Shown piece by piece: positions 47,314 to 57,476 of a DNA stretch of 62,114 nt. The notes below the pieces were generated by a model, which saw only the letters and a list, made by a program, of their open reading frames with translations, did no database searches and was not told the origin of the DNA. The stretch is from Candidatus Altimarinota bacterium (GTDB lineage Bacteria; Patescibacteriota; Gracilibacteria; CAIRYL01; GCA-016699755), in the NCBI GenBank assembly GCA_025210675.1, contig JAOARU010000027.1:1-62114 (forward strand), given 5' to 3'. The translations under genes were made by a program, and so were the position numbers. Within the stretch, counting starts at the first letter, position 1. The number at the start of each line of letters is the position of its first letter.

Positions 47314-48420
47314 ATGTTTGAAGCAAAAATCAAAGAAGAAAATGTCTTGATGGACGAACTCCTGAAAGATTCAGCTCAATTTTCTTCACCAAAACCAGGT
47401 CATATTATCGAAGGACGTGTAATTGATCGTGGTAAAAACTATATTATTGTTGATATCAACGGTGTTGCGACAGGAATTATATCTGGTCGTGAGATGGTAG
47501 ATTCAGCAGAAACAGCTAAAAGCATTCAAGTCGGAGACCTTGTTTCAGCTTTTGTTCTTGAGGATGAAAATGAAGACGGCATGATCGTTCTTTCATTGCG
47601 CAAAGCTTCAGGTGTAAAAGTTTGGGCTAGGCTTGAGGATATTTATAATAAAGACGAAACAGTTGAAGTAGTTGCAAAAGAAGCAAACAAAGGTGGTCTT
47701 ATGGCTGAAGTTGATGGTATGAGGGTATTTTTACCTGTATCTCAACTTGCACCTGTAAACTTCCCACGTGTTAACGGAGCTAATGCTGAAATGATTCTTG
47801 AAAAATTAAAGAAACTTATTGGAAAGAAATTTGTATGCAAGGTGATCATGATGGACGCTTCAATTCCAAAGGTTGTTGTTTCAGAAAGAAAAGCTTTTGC
47901 AAACATCAGAGCTCAAGAAATGGTCAATCTTAAAGTTGGAGACAAAATCAAAGGTGAGATTAACGGTATTGTTAAATTTGGTATCTTTATTACATTTGGC
48001 AACCTTGAAGGACTTGTGCACGTATCAGAGATTACATGGGACGAAGAAGCAAAAAACCCACAAAAAAACTACAAAATGGGTCAAGAAATCGAAGCAAAAA
48101 TTATTGGATTTGAAGATGAAAAAATCTCTCTTTCTGTTAAAAGACTCGAAAAAGATCCATGGATGGATAAGGTAAAGACATTTAATACTGGTGAGGTTAG
48201 AAAAGGCACAATCAATCGTGTAGCTAATTTTGGTATATTTGTAACACTTGCAGAAGATATCACTGGACTTGTTCATATTTCTGAATTTGCAGATGAAAAC
48301 GTGGATCCAGAAGAGAGATTCAAAGCAGGAGACGAAGTAGATGTAAAAATCCTTGAAATCAATGAGGCTGATCATAGCCTTAGATTGTCTCTAAAAACAG
48401 GTGAAAAAGAAGAAAAATAA
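47314..48420 (+). CDS. rpsA: Ribosomal protein S1 (four S1 domains)
   Basis: This S1 protein binds mRNA at the ribosome. The 368-residue product has four S1 domains, about 25-95, 105-180, 198-267 and 283-360; the last two have canonical GDKIKGEINGIVKFGIFI and RKGTINRVANFGIFVTL motifs. The four-domain form is shorter than the six-domain E. coli protein and common in Gram-positive and CPR bacteria. ylxR overlaps its end by 20 bases. Confidence 0.93.
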   Translation: MFEAKIKEENVLMDELLKDSAQFSSPKPGHIIEGRVIDRGKNYIIVDINGVATGIISGREMVDSAETAKSIQVGDLVSAFVLEDENEDGMIVLSLRKASGVKVWARLEDIYNKDETVEVVAKEANKGGLMAEVDGMRVFLPVSQLAPVNFPRVNGANAEMILEKLKKLIGKKFVCKVIMMDASIPKVVVSERKAFANIRAQEMVNLKVGDKIKGEINGIVKFGIFITFGNLEGLVHVSEITWDEEAKNPQKNYKMGQEIEAKIIGFEDEKISLSVKRLEKDPWMDKVKTFNTGEVRKGTINRVANFGIFVTLAEDITGLVHISEFADENVDPEERFKAGDEVDVKILEINEADHSLRLSLKTGEKEEK

Positions 48421-48643
48421 TCAACTAAGAACCTGTTCAGTTTGTCGCAGAAAAGACAATATCAATCAATTTACAAGGTTTGTGATAGAGCAAAATAATC
48501 TGGTGATTGATAAAAACAGAGACAAAAAAGGTCGAGGTATGAATATTTGCAAAGAAGGAGATTGTATAAGTAAGATAAATTTTAATTTGGTAAAAAAAGC
48601 CCTAAAGACAGAGTTAAAACAAATAAAAATACGTCAGGATTAA
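48401..48643 (+). CDS. ylxR: YlxR (DUF448) RNA-binding protein
   Basis: The 80-residue product has the family signature RTCSVCR near the N-terminus followed by the KGRG motif. YlxR usually lies between nusA and infB; here it follows rpsA. It starts at a GTG inside rpsA and overlaps it by 20 bases, so translation is probably coupled. The family binds RNA or DNA and may regulate RNase P; its role is not settled. Confidence 0.82.
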   Translation: MKKKKNNQLRTCSVCRRKDNINQFTRFVIEQNNLVIDKNRDKKGRGMNICKEGDCISKINFNLVKKALKTELKQIKIRQD

Positions 48644-48661
48644 ACCCTTGACGTATTTTTT
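48625..48661 (+). terminator. Terminator overlapping the end of ylxR
   Basis: AATACGTCA pairs with TGACGTATT, followed by T. The stem begins inside the last codons of ylxR and its loop holds the stop codon (48641-48643), so the terminator and the coding end share sequence. Confidence 0.85.
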
Positions 48662-48778
48662 ACTTATGGTTATATTAGATTTGGAAATTATTTAAAAATC
48701 TTGCAAAATAATATTTTTTTAGCATCAATTAACTATTTGTCCATAAGGTAAAAATATTTTATTTTTATTGAAAAAAAA

Positions 48779-48807
48779 TTGACAAAAACGTTAATTTTTG
48801 TAAAAAT
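48779..48807 (+). promoter_or_regulatory. Promoter for the sigma4-HARE gene
   Basis: TTGACA (48779-48784) is a perfect -35 box; a poor -10 (AAAAAT, 48802-48807) follows after 17 bp. An A-rich stretch lies upstream. The position supports ATG 48836 and rules out the TTG at 48779 as a start. Confidence 0.45.
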
Positions 48808-48835
48808 ACAAACCTTGATTTCACCAATAAAAACC

Positions 48836-49930
48836 ATGACAACAAAGTCTAAAATTTCTGAATTAAATCTGCAAAAAATCATTAATGATCTTTTTATAAT
48901 ACTTTCAGACAAAGAAAAAGTCGTAATTACAAAGAGATTTGCACTTGATAATAAACCAAAACAAACTCTAGAAAAAATCGGAAAAAACTTCCTAGTGACA
49001 AGAGAAAGGGTTAGGCAAATCGAGTCATCTGCTTTAAAGAAGCTTAAAAGAAATATTTCAAATACACAGCTTAATTTGGTGAACAAAATTGCACACGAGA
49101 TTTTAAATGAAAATGGTGGTGTCTTGTTGGAAAAAAAGCTTATTAGTAAAATTTTAACTGAGATTTTTCAGACATCTCCAATTGATGCCTCTATTGTCAA
49201 ATTGTCTCTTACGGTCGATGACAAATTGGTAAAAGTAGATTCTCCAAAAGAATTTCACGCTTTTTGGCACAAGAGTGATTTCAAAAAATCTGACATAAAA
49301 AAAGTTACAGATGTTGCCTATAAGGTATTAAAAAGACACAAAGACATAATGAAAGAGAAGGATGTTGCAGCAAAGGTTGTTTCTGGTGTTGATGCTAATG
49401 TTTCTGAAAAAACAATTGCTTCAGCAATGGAGGTTGATCTAAGGCTCAAGAAGATGAATGGAACTTGGGGGCTTATGGAGTGGAGACACGTAAATCCAAA
49501 AAGTATCAGAGACAAGATTAATATTATTTTACGCCAAGAGGCTAAACCGCTTCATTTTGTTGAGATATCAAATCGTATTACAAATTCAGATTTCGATAAA
49601 AAAACTATTACTGTTCAAGCAGTTCACAATGATTTGATTCGTTATGGTGAATTTGTGCTTGTTGGAAGAGGTCTTTATGCTCTTGATGAGTGGGGATTTG
49701 AGACGGGTACAGTGGCTGATGTGATTGCAAAAATTCTTGAAAAAGAAGGGCCGCTTTCAAAGAAAGAGATTATAAAAAGAGTGCTTAATCAAAGAGATGT
49801 AAAAGTTGGTACAATATCTTTAAACCTACAAAAAAGTAAAGCCTTTGTTCGTGTTGGTCGTGCTGTATACGCATTTGATAAGGCTAAATGGGAGCCAGAT
49901 CCTGATGGTAGGGGTCGCAAAAACACCTGA
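48836..49930 (+). CDS. Sigma-70 region 4 protein fused to HARE-HTH domains
   Basis: The 364-residue protein has a sigma-70 region 4-like helix-turn-helix (about 20-80, with LEKIGKNFLVTRERVRQIE), the part of sigma factors that reads the -35 box. There is no region 2 or 3, so it cannot melt promoters alone. HARE-HTH (RpoE/ASXL-like winged helix) repeats follow, about 90-150, 160-235, 240-295 and 300-345. It could be an auxiliary sigma-like regulator or an RNA polymerase delta-like factor. Similar arrangements are known from CPR genomes, with no experimental function I can cite. It ends in TGA. Confidence 0.82.
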   Translation: MTTKSKISELNLQKIINDLFIILSDKEKVVITKRFALDNKPKQTLEKIGKNFLVTRERVRQIESSALKKLKRNISNTQLNLVNKIAHEILNENGGVLLEKKLISKILTEIFQTSPIDASIVKLSLTVDDKLVKVDSPKEFHAFWHKSDFKKSDIKKVTDVAYKVLKRHKDIMKEKDVAAKVVSGVDANVSEKTIASAMEVDLRLKKMNGTWGLMEWRHVNPKSIRDKINIILRQEAKPLHFVEISNRITNSDFDKKTITVQAVHNDLIRYGEFVLVGRGLYALDEWGFETGTVADVIAKILEKEGPLSKKEIIKRVLNQRDVKVGTISLNLQKSKAFVRVGRAVYAFDKAKWEPDPDGRGRKNT

Positions 49931-49940
49931 TTCTTTGTTA

Positions 49941-49972
49941 AAACTGCACACTGCTTCGTCAGTGTGTTTTTT
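49941..49972 (+). terminator. Terminator after the sigma4-HARE gene
   Basis: GCACACTG pairs with CAGTGTG(T) around the loop CTTCGT, followed by six T (49967-49972). It is a strong rho-independent signal. Confidence 0.9.
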
Positions 49973-49983
49973 AATAAAATCTT

Positions 49984-50036
49984 AAAATCCCCCCTCTTTA
50001 CCTGATTATTTTGTTTCCAGTCGCAAATCTCGTTGA
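49984..50036 (-). repeat. Decayed copy C of dispersed repeat module 1
   Basis: Aligned with the plus-strand form of copy A, this stretch keeps the order CCCTCTT, TTGATTGCTT/TGATTATTT, CGTCTCCGGTCACAATC/TGTTTCCAGTCGCAAATC and CTCGCTGA/CTCGTTGA, with several substitutions. It is shorter and weaker than copies A and B. I see it as a relic, by eye only. Confidence 0.4.
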
Positions 50037-50075
50037 AAATTTATTGCAATTAATCCTATAAAGCCTATTTTTTTA

Positions 50076-50084
50076 TGTTATAAT
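50076..50084 (+). promoter_or_regulatory. Extended -10 promoter for the phosphohexomutase gene
   Basis: TGTTATAAT (50076-50084) has TGn followed by TATAAT; no -35 box is evident. The start would be about 15 bases before ATG 50107. Confidence 0.5.
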
Positions 50085-50106
50085 TTAGAGGATTTTTGTT
50101 TAAATA

Positions 50107-51486
50107 ATGAGAGATCATATTTTTAGAGCCTATGATATTCGTGGAATTGTTGGGCAAGATTTTGATAAAAATGACGCAAGATTAATTGGTATGGCTTATG
50201 CTACTTACCTTAAAAAAAATAAAAAACTACCCCTCAAGGTAGTTGTTGGACGTGATGGCAGGGTACATTCCCCAGAAATTCACAAGGCTTTTATGTTGGG
50301 AGTTTGCGAGTGTGGTGTTGATGTGTATGATATAGGTCTTTCAGCATCGCCGTTGATGAACTTTTCTGTGTGTTATGGAGATTTTGATGGCGGAGTCAAC
50401 ATAACTGCCAGTCACAATCCAAAAGATTATAATGGCTTTAAATTGCAAAAAAAACATGCTCATTCAATTTTTGGTGAGCAGATTGCTGAAATTGCTGAAA
50501 TTGTAAAAAATGAAGATTTTTCCAAAGAAGATAAAAAAGGAGAGATTATAGAGGCAGATTTTGTTCAAGAGTGGTATCAAAAAATATCTGAGCTAGTTCA
50601 AATTAAATTAAAACCAAAAGTAGTTGTAGATGCTGGAAATGGTGTTATGGGTGCTTTTGTGGAGGATTTTTTCACAAAAATAGGTGTTGATATTGTGCCA
50701 CTTTATTGTGAAGTTGATGGTAATTTTCCAAATCATGAGGCAAATCCAGAAGAAGAGGAGAATTTGTACGATTTAAAACAAAAAATTGCAGAAGAAAATG
50801 CTGATCTAGGTATCGCATTTGATGGTGATGGAGATCGAGTGGGGGTAGTTGATAAAAATGGCGTTCATTATTCTGCTGATTTACTTTTAATTCTTTTGGC
50901 TAGAGATTTATTGTCAAGGCACAAAGGGGCAAAAATAGTATATGACTTAAAGGCGACAAAAGTGCTTGATGATGAAGTCAGAAAACTTGGCGGTGTCGCT
51001 ATTCCTTGCAAAACTGGTCATAGCTTCATAGAAGGCAAAATGACAGAGGAAAAAGCCCTACTGGGTGGTGAGGTTTCTGGGCATTTGTTTTTTGCTGAGG
51101 ATTATTATGGGTTTGATGATGCTCTGCTTGGTGCTTGTAAATTAATACAAATCATTGCTGATAGTGGAAAAACACCAACTGAGTTATTGACTGATTTGCC
51201 AAAAACATATGTGACACCAGAAATGAAGGTAAAAATCAAAGAATCACACAAGTTTGATGTGATGGATCGCATTATTGCACATTTTACAGAAAAATATCCT
51301 GAAAAATTCCTAACAATAGATGGTGTCAAGATAGATCATGATGATGGCTCTTGGGGCATTGTGCGTGCTTCAAATACCTCAGCTTATCTGACCTTGAGAT
51401 TTGAGGCGAGAAGTACTGAGAGGCTTGAGGAGATCAAAAATGAGTTCTTAGATCATTTAAAAACCTATCAAGAGATTAGTTTCTAG
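50107..51486 (+). CDS. Phosphomannomutase/phosphoglucomutase
   Basis: This alpha-D-phosphohexomutase interconverts hexose 6- and 1-phosphates. The 459-residue product has the N-terminal FRAYDIRGIVG motif, catalytic S102 in ITASHNPKDYNGFK, the metal loop DGDGDR (239-244) and the sugar-binding GEVSGH loop. The motifs fit the AlgC/ManB group; whether it prefers mannose or glucose phosphates cannot be decided. Its product would feed sugar nucleotides for surface polysaccharides. Its end overlaps rpe by 11 bases. Confidence 0.92.
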   Translation: MRDHIFRAYDIRGIVGQDFDKNDARLIGMAYATYLKKNKKLPLKVVVGRDGRVHSPEIHKAFMLGVCECGVDVYDIGLSASPLMNFSVCYGDFDGGVNITASHNPKDYNGFKLQKKHAHSIFGEQIAEIAEIVKNEDFSKEDKKGEIIEADFVQEWYQKISELVQIKLKPKVVVDAGNGVMGAFVEDFFTKIGVDIVPLYCEVDGNFPNHEANPEEEENLYDLKQKIAEENADLGIAFDGDGDRVGVVDKNGVHYSADLLLILLARDLLSRHKGAKIVYDLKATKVLDDEVRKLGGVAIPCKTGHSFIEGKMTEEKALLGGEVSGHLFFAEDYYGFDDALLGACKLIQIIADSGKTPTELLTDLPKTYVTPEMKVKIKESHKFDVMDRIIAHFTEKYPEKFLTIDGVKIDHDDGSWGIVRASNTSAYLTLRFEARSTERLEEIKNEFLDHLKTYQEISF

Positions 51487-52105
51487 TGAGAATTTTTGCA
51501 GCTTCTGCTTTGTTTTCATTTTTCCAAAAATACGAACCCGATACAATCCAATTAGCTCCTGCTTCAACAGCTTTTTGGACTGTTTCGGCATTTATGCCGC
51601 CATCTATTTGAATATCTTTTTCTGGATATAATGCTCTGATTTTACGGATTTTTTCAAGCACATTTTCAATAAAACTCTGTCCGCCAAATCCTGGGTGCAC
51701 ACTCATAATCAAGACAAAATCAGCTGCCTCAATTACATTTATATGATCATCAATATCGGTTTCTGGGTTAAATACAATTCCTGCTTTTACCTTTAGATCT
51801 TTTAATTTCTGGATTGTTTTTAGTGGTTCTTTTAGTACTTCAATATGCACAGAAATCATCCTTGCTCCTGCTTTTACAAAATCTTCAACATACTTCTCCG
51901 GATTCTCTATCATTAGGTGTGCATCAAATGGTTTTGATGATTTTAACCACTCCAAAACAGGCGCTCCAGCTGTTAAATTTGGCACAAAATGTCCGTCCAT
52001 TACATCAAAATGAAAACCATCTACCAAATTTTCAACTTGATAAATATCGCTTTGTAAAGCTCCAAAATTAGCCGAAAGTAGAGATGGAAAAAATTTAACA
52101 TTCAT
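51476..52105 (-). CDS. rpe: Ribulose-phosphate 3-epimerase
   Basis: The enzyme interconverts ribulose 5-phosphate and xylulose 5-phosphate. The 209-residue TIM barrel has FFPSLLSANFG, FHFDVMDGHFVPNL, MSVHPGFGGQSF and DGGINAET motifs. It is the last gene of the minus-strand unit guaB-rpiB-small membrane protein-rpe. Confidence 0.95.
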   Translation of the reverse strand: MNVKFFPSLLSANFGALQSDIYQVENLVDGFHFDVMDGHFVPNLTAGAPVLEWLKSSKPFDAHLMIENPEKYVEDFVKAGARMISVHIEVLKEPLKTIQKLKDLKVKAGIVFNPETDIDDHINVIEAADFVLIMSVHPGFGGQSFIENVLEKIRKIRALYPEKDIQIDGGINAETVQKAVEAGANWIVSGSYFWKNENKAEAAKILTRN

Positions 52106-52107
52106 TT

Positions 52108-52356
52108 TTAATGGAAAAATATCTTAGAAAGTGAGGCAATAGCTATAATACTCCAAACAACTTCTAAAAACACCCCAGCAAATGCCCTTTTGTAAAACAT
52201 GCCAATAGCATAAAAAAATGATCCTATGAGATTTATTATATGATAAATAGGACTTTCTGCATCAAGAATTTTTACTGAGATTAAAAGATAAGCCAATAAA
52301 AACAAAAAAGCCCCAGCCCAGCCTGTTGCTTCTAGGGTTATTTCTTTTTTACTCAT
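52108..52356 (-). CDS. Small CBU_0592-like membrane protein
   Basis: The 82-residue product has three hydrophobic segments with a GWAGAFLFLLAYLLIS start, resembling the CBU_0592-like small membrane family of unknown function. The ATG at 52356 overlaps the rpiB stop by 8 bases (ATGAGTAA); the upstream ATG at 52383 would overlap rpiB by 35 bases. It lies between two pentose phosphate isomerase genes. Confidence 0.72.
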   Translation of the reverse strand: MSKKEITLEATGWAGAFLFLLAYLLISVKILDAESPIYHIINLIGSFFYAIGMFYKRAFAGVFLEVVWSIIAIASLSKIFFH

Positions 52357-52774
52357 TTTCAATTTGGCAAATTCTTCTCTCATGTCTTTCTTCTCCTAAA
52401 AATGGTGTCTCAATAAAAGTGCGTACAATATCCTCAGCCAATACATCGCCGACTATCCTACCTCCTAATGCTAAAATATTAGCATTGTTGTGCTCTTTTG
52501 TGAGCTTAGCTAGAGTGGTATTGGTACAGAGAGCACATCTTGCACCTTTGATTTTATTGCACGAAATAGAGATGCCTATTCCTGTGCCACATATTGCTAT
52601 ACCTAGGGCCTTATTTTTTACTACTTCTTCTGCCAATTTGCGACCATAACAAGGATAATCCACACTAACCTCACTATCGCAACCTAGATCAATAAATTCG
52701 TATTGTTTAATAGCCTTTTTTAAATGCTCTTTTAGTGAATATCCGCCATGATCTGATGCTATGTAAATCTTCAT
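52349..52774 (-). CDS. rpiB: Ribose-5-phosphate isomerase B
   Basis: This isomerase interconverts ribose and ribulose 5-phosphates. The 141-residue product has IASDHGGYSLK, VDYPCYG, the catalytic Cys in GIAICGTGIGISISCNK and NNANILALGGR, and a final ERHERRI segment. It follows guaB by 2 bases, linking ribose 5-phosphate supply with purine metabolism. Confidence 0.95.
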   Translation of the reverse strand: MKIYIASDHGGYSLKEHLKKAIKQYEFIDLGCDSEVSVDYPCYGRKLAEEVVKNKALGIAICGTGIGISISCNKIKGARCALCTNTTLAKLTKEHNNANILALGGRIVGDVLAEDIVRTFIETPFLGEERHERRICQIENE

Positions 52775-52776
52775 AA

Positions 52777-54237
<1,461 letters not shown>

Positions 54238-54265
54238 TTAAATATAAATAATTTCTATTATTTAA

Positions 54266-54988
54266 TCACATTTGTTCGATAAATGCAAAGATATTTTTTA
54301 TATTTTTATATTTCCTAAAGAGTCTATCTTGCTCTTCTTCACTTAGGCTGGCTATATACTGATTAGCTTTTTGTAGGAGTGAATTTATGCGTGTATTTTC
54401 AAAATACTTAAAAATATCATCATCTTGATCCCAGAACAATCTCGCAAGCCTAGAATCTACTGACATGAGTATTTTTGCGGTTTCAGCATAGTAGGTCTGA
54501 ATTATATCCCTGTTGGTTTGTATTCTTTGTTTTTCTATTGCTTGATTTATGCTTCTGAGATACTCATTTTCTTCTTGAATTATGTCACGAGCCGTACCAA
54601 CATCAAGCATGATAGACAATAGTTGTGCATATAGCTCTCCTGTATGGGAAAATTTTTTAATAAAATGCTTGTATTGCTTAATTAAATCTGGCCTTAGTCC
54701 TCTTTCCCTTTCGCTTTCGCTAATTAGGTCAGCCAAAAAATATAGATCATAAGCTTGATTCTTTGTTAAATTTTTTTCTCTGTTTAGTATCTCAAAAATC
54801 TTTCTATGAGCCTTAATGAGAATATCATTAGCTGTGTCAATCCCTTTTTCTATCATAGCTATAGCTTGATTTATTGTGATTGTTTCAATATAACTTGCGG
54901 AGGAGGCATCTTTTTGTTTAGGAAAATCGGCAACTTCGCCTTTTTTTGATTTTTTCCTTTTTTGGTAGTCTGAAATTTTTGTAATCAT
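54266..54988 (-). CDS. Unknown helical protein upstream of guaB
   Basis: The 240-residue product is not recognised. It has a basic, low-complexity start (about 1-30) and then long helices rich in Gln, Glu and Ile. There is no signal peptide or membrane segment. It has a good promoter (TTGACT-N17-TATAAA, minus strand) and lies 31 bases before guaB, so it may be the first gene of that operon. Confidence 0.65.
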   Translation of the reverse strand: MITKISDYQKRKKSKKGEVADFPKQKDASSASYIETITINQAIAMIEKGIDTANDILIKAHRKIFEILNREKNLTKNQAYDLYFLADLISESERERGLRPDLIKQYKHFIKKFSHTGELYAQLLSIMLDVGTARDIIQEENEYLRSINQAIEKQRIQTNRDIIQTYYAETAKILMSVDSRLARLFWDQDDDIFKYFENTRINSLLQKANQYIASLSEEEQDRLFRKYKNIKNIFAFIEQM

Positions 54989-55011
54989 ATGGGGTATTTA
55001 TTATTTTATTC

Positions 55012-55040
55012 TTTATAAAACAATAAACAATAATAGTCAA
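55012..55040 (-). promoter_or_regulatory. Promoter for the unknown gene/guaB operon
   Basis: On the minus strand TTGACT (55035-55040), 17 bp, TATAAA (55012-55017). The start would lie about 16-18 bases before ATG 54988. Confidence 0.65.
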
Positions 55041-55094
55041 GTTTATTTTTAAATTATTTTGTGAGAAAATATTAAAAAACTTATTAAAATAAAA

Positions 55095-56009
55095 ATGAAA
55101 ATACCAAAAATAGCCATAATTGGAACAGGTGCAGTTGGAGCGCATATCGCTTTTAGCTTAGCTTTGAGTAGGGTGCGTGCTGACTTGTTTCTGATTGATA
55201 AAAATGAAGACCTAGAAGAAGGACAATATCTTGATTTGATGGATATTTCTGCTTTTTCAGAAGTAAACTGCAAGCGTGGTGATATGCCAGATGCAGCAGA
55301 TGCAGACATAATTATTATTACGGCTGGAACAGCACAAAGACCAGGTGAGACACGTACAGACTTGATTGGACGCAATATGAGCATTCTCAGATCTATCAAG
55401 TCTGAAATTGGCAATATCCAAAAAAATGCAATAGTGATAATGGTTGCAAACCCTGTTGATATTTTGACTTATGTGGCATCAGAAGAGCTCGGATTGCCTT
55501 ATGGGCAGGTCTTTGGAACAGGTACTCTTCTTGACACTTCTCGTTTAAAATGGCATATAGGAAACAGGCTTGATATTCACTCTTCTTCGATTCAGGCTTA
55601 TGTTATTGGTGAGCATGGACAGACAGAGTTTGTGCCATGGAGTATCTGCAATGTGCAGTCTAAATCTTGCAAGGATCTATTTAATGAGCATGAATTAGAT
55701 CAAATGGAAGAAGAAGCTCGCAGTGAAGCTTATAAAATCATTGAAAAAAAAGGTGCAACTTATTTTGGCATAGCGGTTTGCACGACAGAGATAGTTGCTA
55801 GTGTGCTTGGTGACGAGAAAAAAATATTTCCTGTTTCCGTTCCTTTAAAAGGTGAGTATAATATTCAAGGTATGGCCTTGGGTGTGCCTTGTGTGATTTC
55901 TGCAAAAGGTATAGAAAAAGTAATGAAACTTGAGTTAAACAAAGAAGAACAAGCAAAATTACAAAATTCAGCCGAAGCCTTAAAAAAGATTTTAAAAGAT
56001 GCGTCATGA
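55095..56009 (+). CDS. ldh: L-lactate dehydrogenase
   Basis: This enzyme reduces pyruvate to L-lactate with NADH, regenerating NAD in fermentation. The 304-residue product has the NAD-binding GTGAVG motif (10-15), the specificity loop AGTAQRPGETR with Gln81 (lactate-type; malate dehydrogenases have Arg there), the catalytic Arg pair and His174 in GEHGQTEF. Its TGA stop overlaps trpS by 4 bases. Confidence 0.9.
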   Translation: MKIPKIAIIGTGAVGAHIAFSLALSRVRADLFLIDKNEDLEEGQYLDLMDISAFSEVNCKRGDMPDAADADIIIITAGTAQRPGETRTDLIGRNMSILRSIKSEIGNIQKNAIVIMVANPVDILTYVASEELGLPYGQVFGTGTLLDTSRLKWHIGNRLDIHSSSIQAYVIGEHGQTEFVPWSICNVQSKSCKDLFNEHELDQMEEEARSEAYKIIEKKGATYFGIAVCTTEIVASVLGDEKKIFPVSVPLKGEYNIQGMALGVPCVISAKGIEKVMKLELNKEEQAKLQNSAEALKKILKDAS

Positions 56010-56971
56010 GAGTTTTAACAGGAATCCAGCCTTCGGGGACTATTCATATCGGTAATTATTTTGGTGCTATGAAACCAATTCTTGATTTATCGAAACAAGA
56101 AGAAAGCGAGACTTTTATTTTTATTGCAGACCTTCATGCAATGACCACGGTAAATGATCCAGAGATTTTGCGTCAAGCAACTTTAAATATAGCCCTTGAC
56201 TACTTATCTTTGGGGCTTGATCCTGACAGGGTAACTTTTTATCGTCAGAGCGATGTGGTGGGACATTCTGATTTGGCTTGGATTTTGTCAAATCTTGCTC
56301 CAATGGGGCTTTTAGAGCGAGCCCACAGCTACAAGGACAAGGTGGCAAAAGGCATAGATGCAAATGTTGGCTTGTTTTACTATCCTATATTAATGGCAGC
56401 TGATATATTGCTTTATGATGTTGATTTAGTACCTGTTGGCAAAGATCAAAAACAGCACCTTGAGATAACTCGTGATTTAGCCCAAAAATTCAATAGTAAT
56501 TTTTCAGAGGTTTTTAAATTACCTGATGGGCTTATTTCTGAGACAACAGCAATAATACCAGGCTTAGACGGGCAAAAAATGAGCAAAAGCTACGGCAATA
56601 CAATAGAAGTTTTTGCTGATCCAAAAGCCATGAAAAAGAAAATAATGTCTATTCAAACAGACTCAGCGGGAGTAGATGAGCCAAAAGAGCATCAAGGCAA
56701 TGTGATTTATGAATTAAGTAAATTTTTTATGAATGAGGAAGAATTAGCTCAATTAAGGGCTGATTTTATAAATGGCGGTGTGGGATATGGCGATATGAAA
56801 AAGCGATTATTGGAAAATGTGATAAACTACTTTGCTCCGCATAAAGCCAAAAGAGATGAATTAGCTAAAAAACCAGAACAAATAGAGCAGATTCTTACAA
56901 AAGGTGCACAAAAAGCTCAAAAAATAGCCTCACACAAGCTAGCTGATGTCAGAAAAGTGGTCGGTCTTTAG
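56006..56971 (+). CDS. trpS: Tryptophanyl-tRNA synthetase
   Basis: The enzyme charges tRNA-Trp. The 321-residue class I synthetase has GIQPSGTIHIGNYFGA (HIGN motif) and GQKMSKSYG (KMSKS motif, about 189-196), plus AHSYKDK and LLYDVDLVPVGKDQ segments. The start overlaps ldh as ATGA. Length is normal. Confidence 0.96.
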   Translation: MRVLTGIQPSGTIHIGNYFGAMKPILDLSKQEESETFIFIADLHAMTTVNDPEILRQATLNIALDYLSLGLDPDRVTFYRQSDVVGHSDLAWILSNLAPMGLLERAHSYKDKVAKGIDANVGLFYYPILMAADILLYDVDLVPVGKDQKQHLEITRDLAQKFNSNFSEVFKLPDGLISETTAIIPGLDGQKMSKSYGNTIEVFADPKAMKKKIMSIQTDSAGVDEPKEHQGNVIYELSKFFMNEEELAQLRADFINGGVGYGDMKKRLLENVINYFAPHKAKRDELAKKPEQIEQILTKGAQKAQKIASHKLADVRKVVGL

Positions 56972-57080
56972 TTTTTTGTATTTTAATTGTACATCATCTA
57001 TGATTACCGCATTTATTATTGTATAAAAAACAAGAGACCCCAGATAAGCAAAGTCAAAATTTATATTATCAAGTTGTGAA

Positions 57081-57476
57081 CTAGTCTCTTTCTTGACATT
57101 TTTTACAAATTCCATATATTATTAATTGGTGCTCCTGATGCGAAAAATTATATTTTTTACACAATAATTCTATTTGACTATGGAGTGTGTGATCATCTAT
57201 TTCAAACAATTGTCCACACTTATTGCATTTTAAGTGTTCGTGGTGTTTTGCGGGATTATTGAATTCATAAGCATTTTTGTCGATTTTTTTAACCAAAAAA
57301 AGCCTCTCAAATAGAGCCAGAGTCCGAAAGACGCTAGCTCTTGAGATGCCCAGCTTTTCCTGTGCTTCTTGAATAGTAAAATGCTGATTTTTGACTATAA
57401 AATCAAAAAAAGCCTGCCTCTCCCCCGTATAACTTTTGTTGCTTTTTTTAAGCGCTTTTTTTAATATTTGCTTCAT
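57081..57476 (-). CDS. Fur-family metal regulator
   Basis: The 131-residue protein has a winged helix (about 15-75, with ISRASVFRTLALFERL) and the Fur C-terminal metal motifs KHHEHLKCNKCG (C84, C87) and CKKC (C124, C127), which form a structural zinc site. The metal it senses (iron, zinc, peroxide via iron) cannot be told. Its start overlaps the upstream Cys-rich gene by 29 bases. Confidence 0.9.
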   Translation of the reverse strand: MKQILKKALKKSNKSYTGERQAFFDFIVKNQHFTIQEAQEKLGISRASVFRTLALFERLFLVKKIDKNAYEFNNPAKHHEHLKCNKCGQLFEIDDHTLHSQIELLCKKYNFSHQEHQLIIYGICKKCQERD

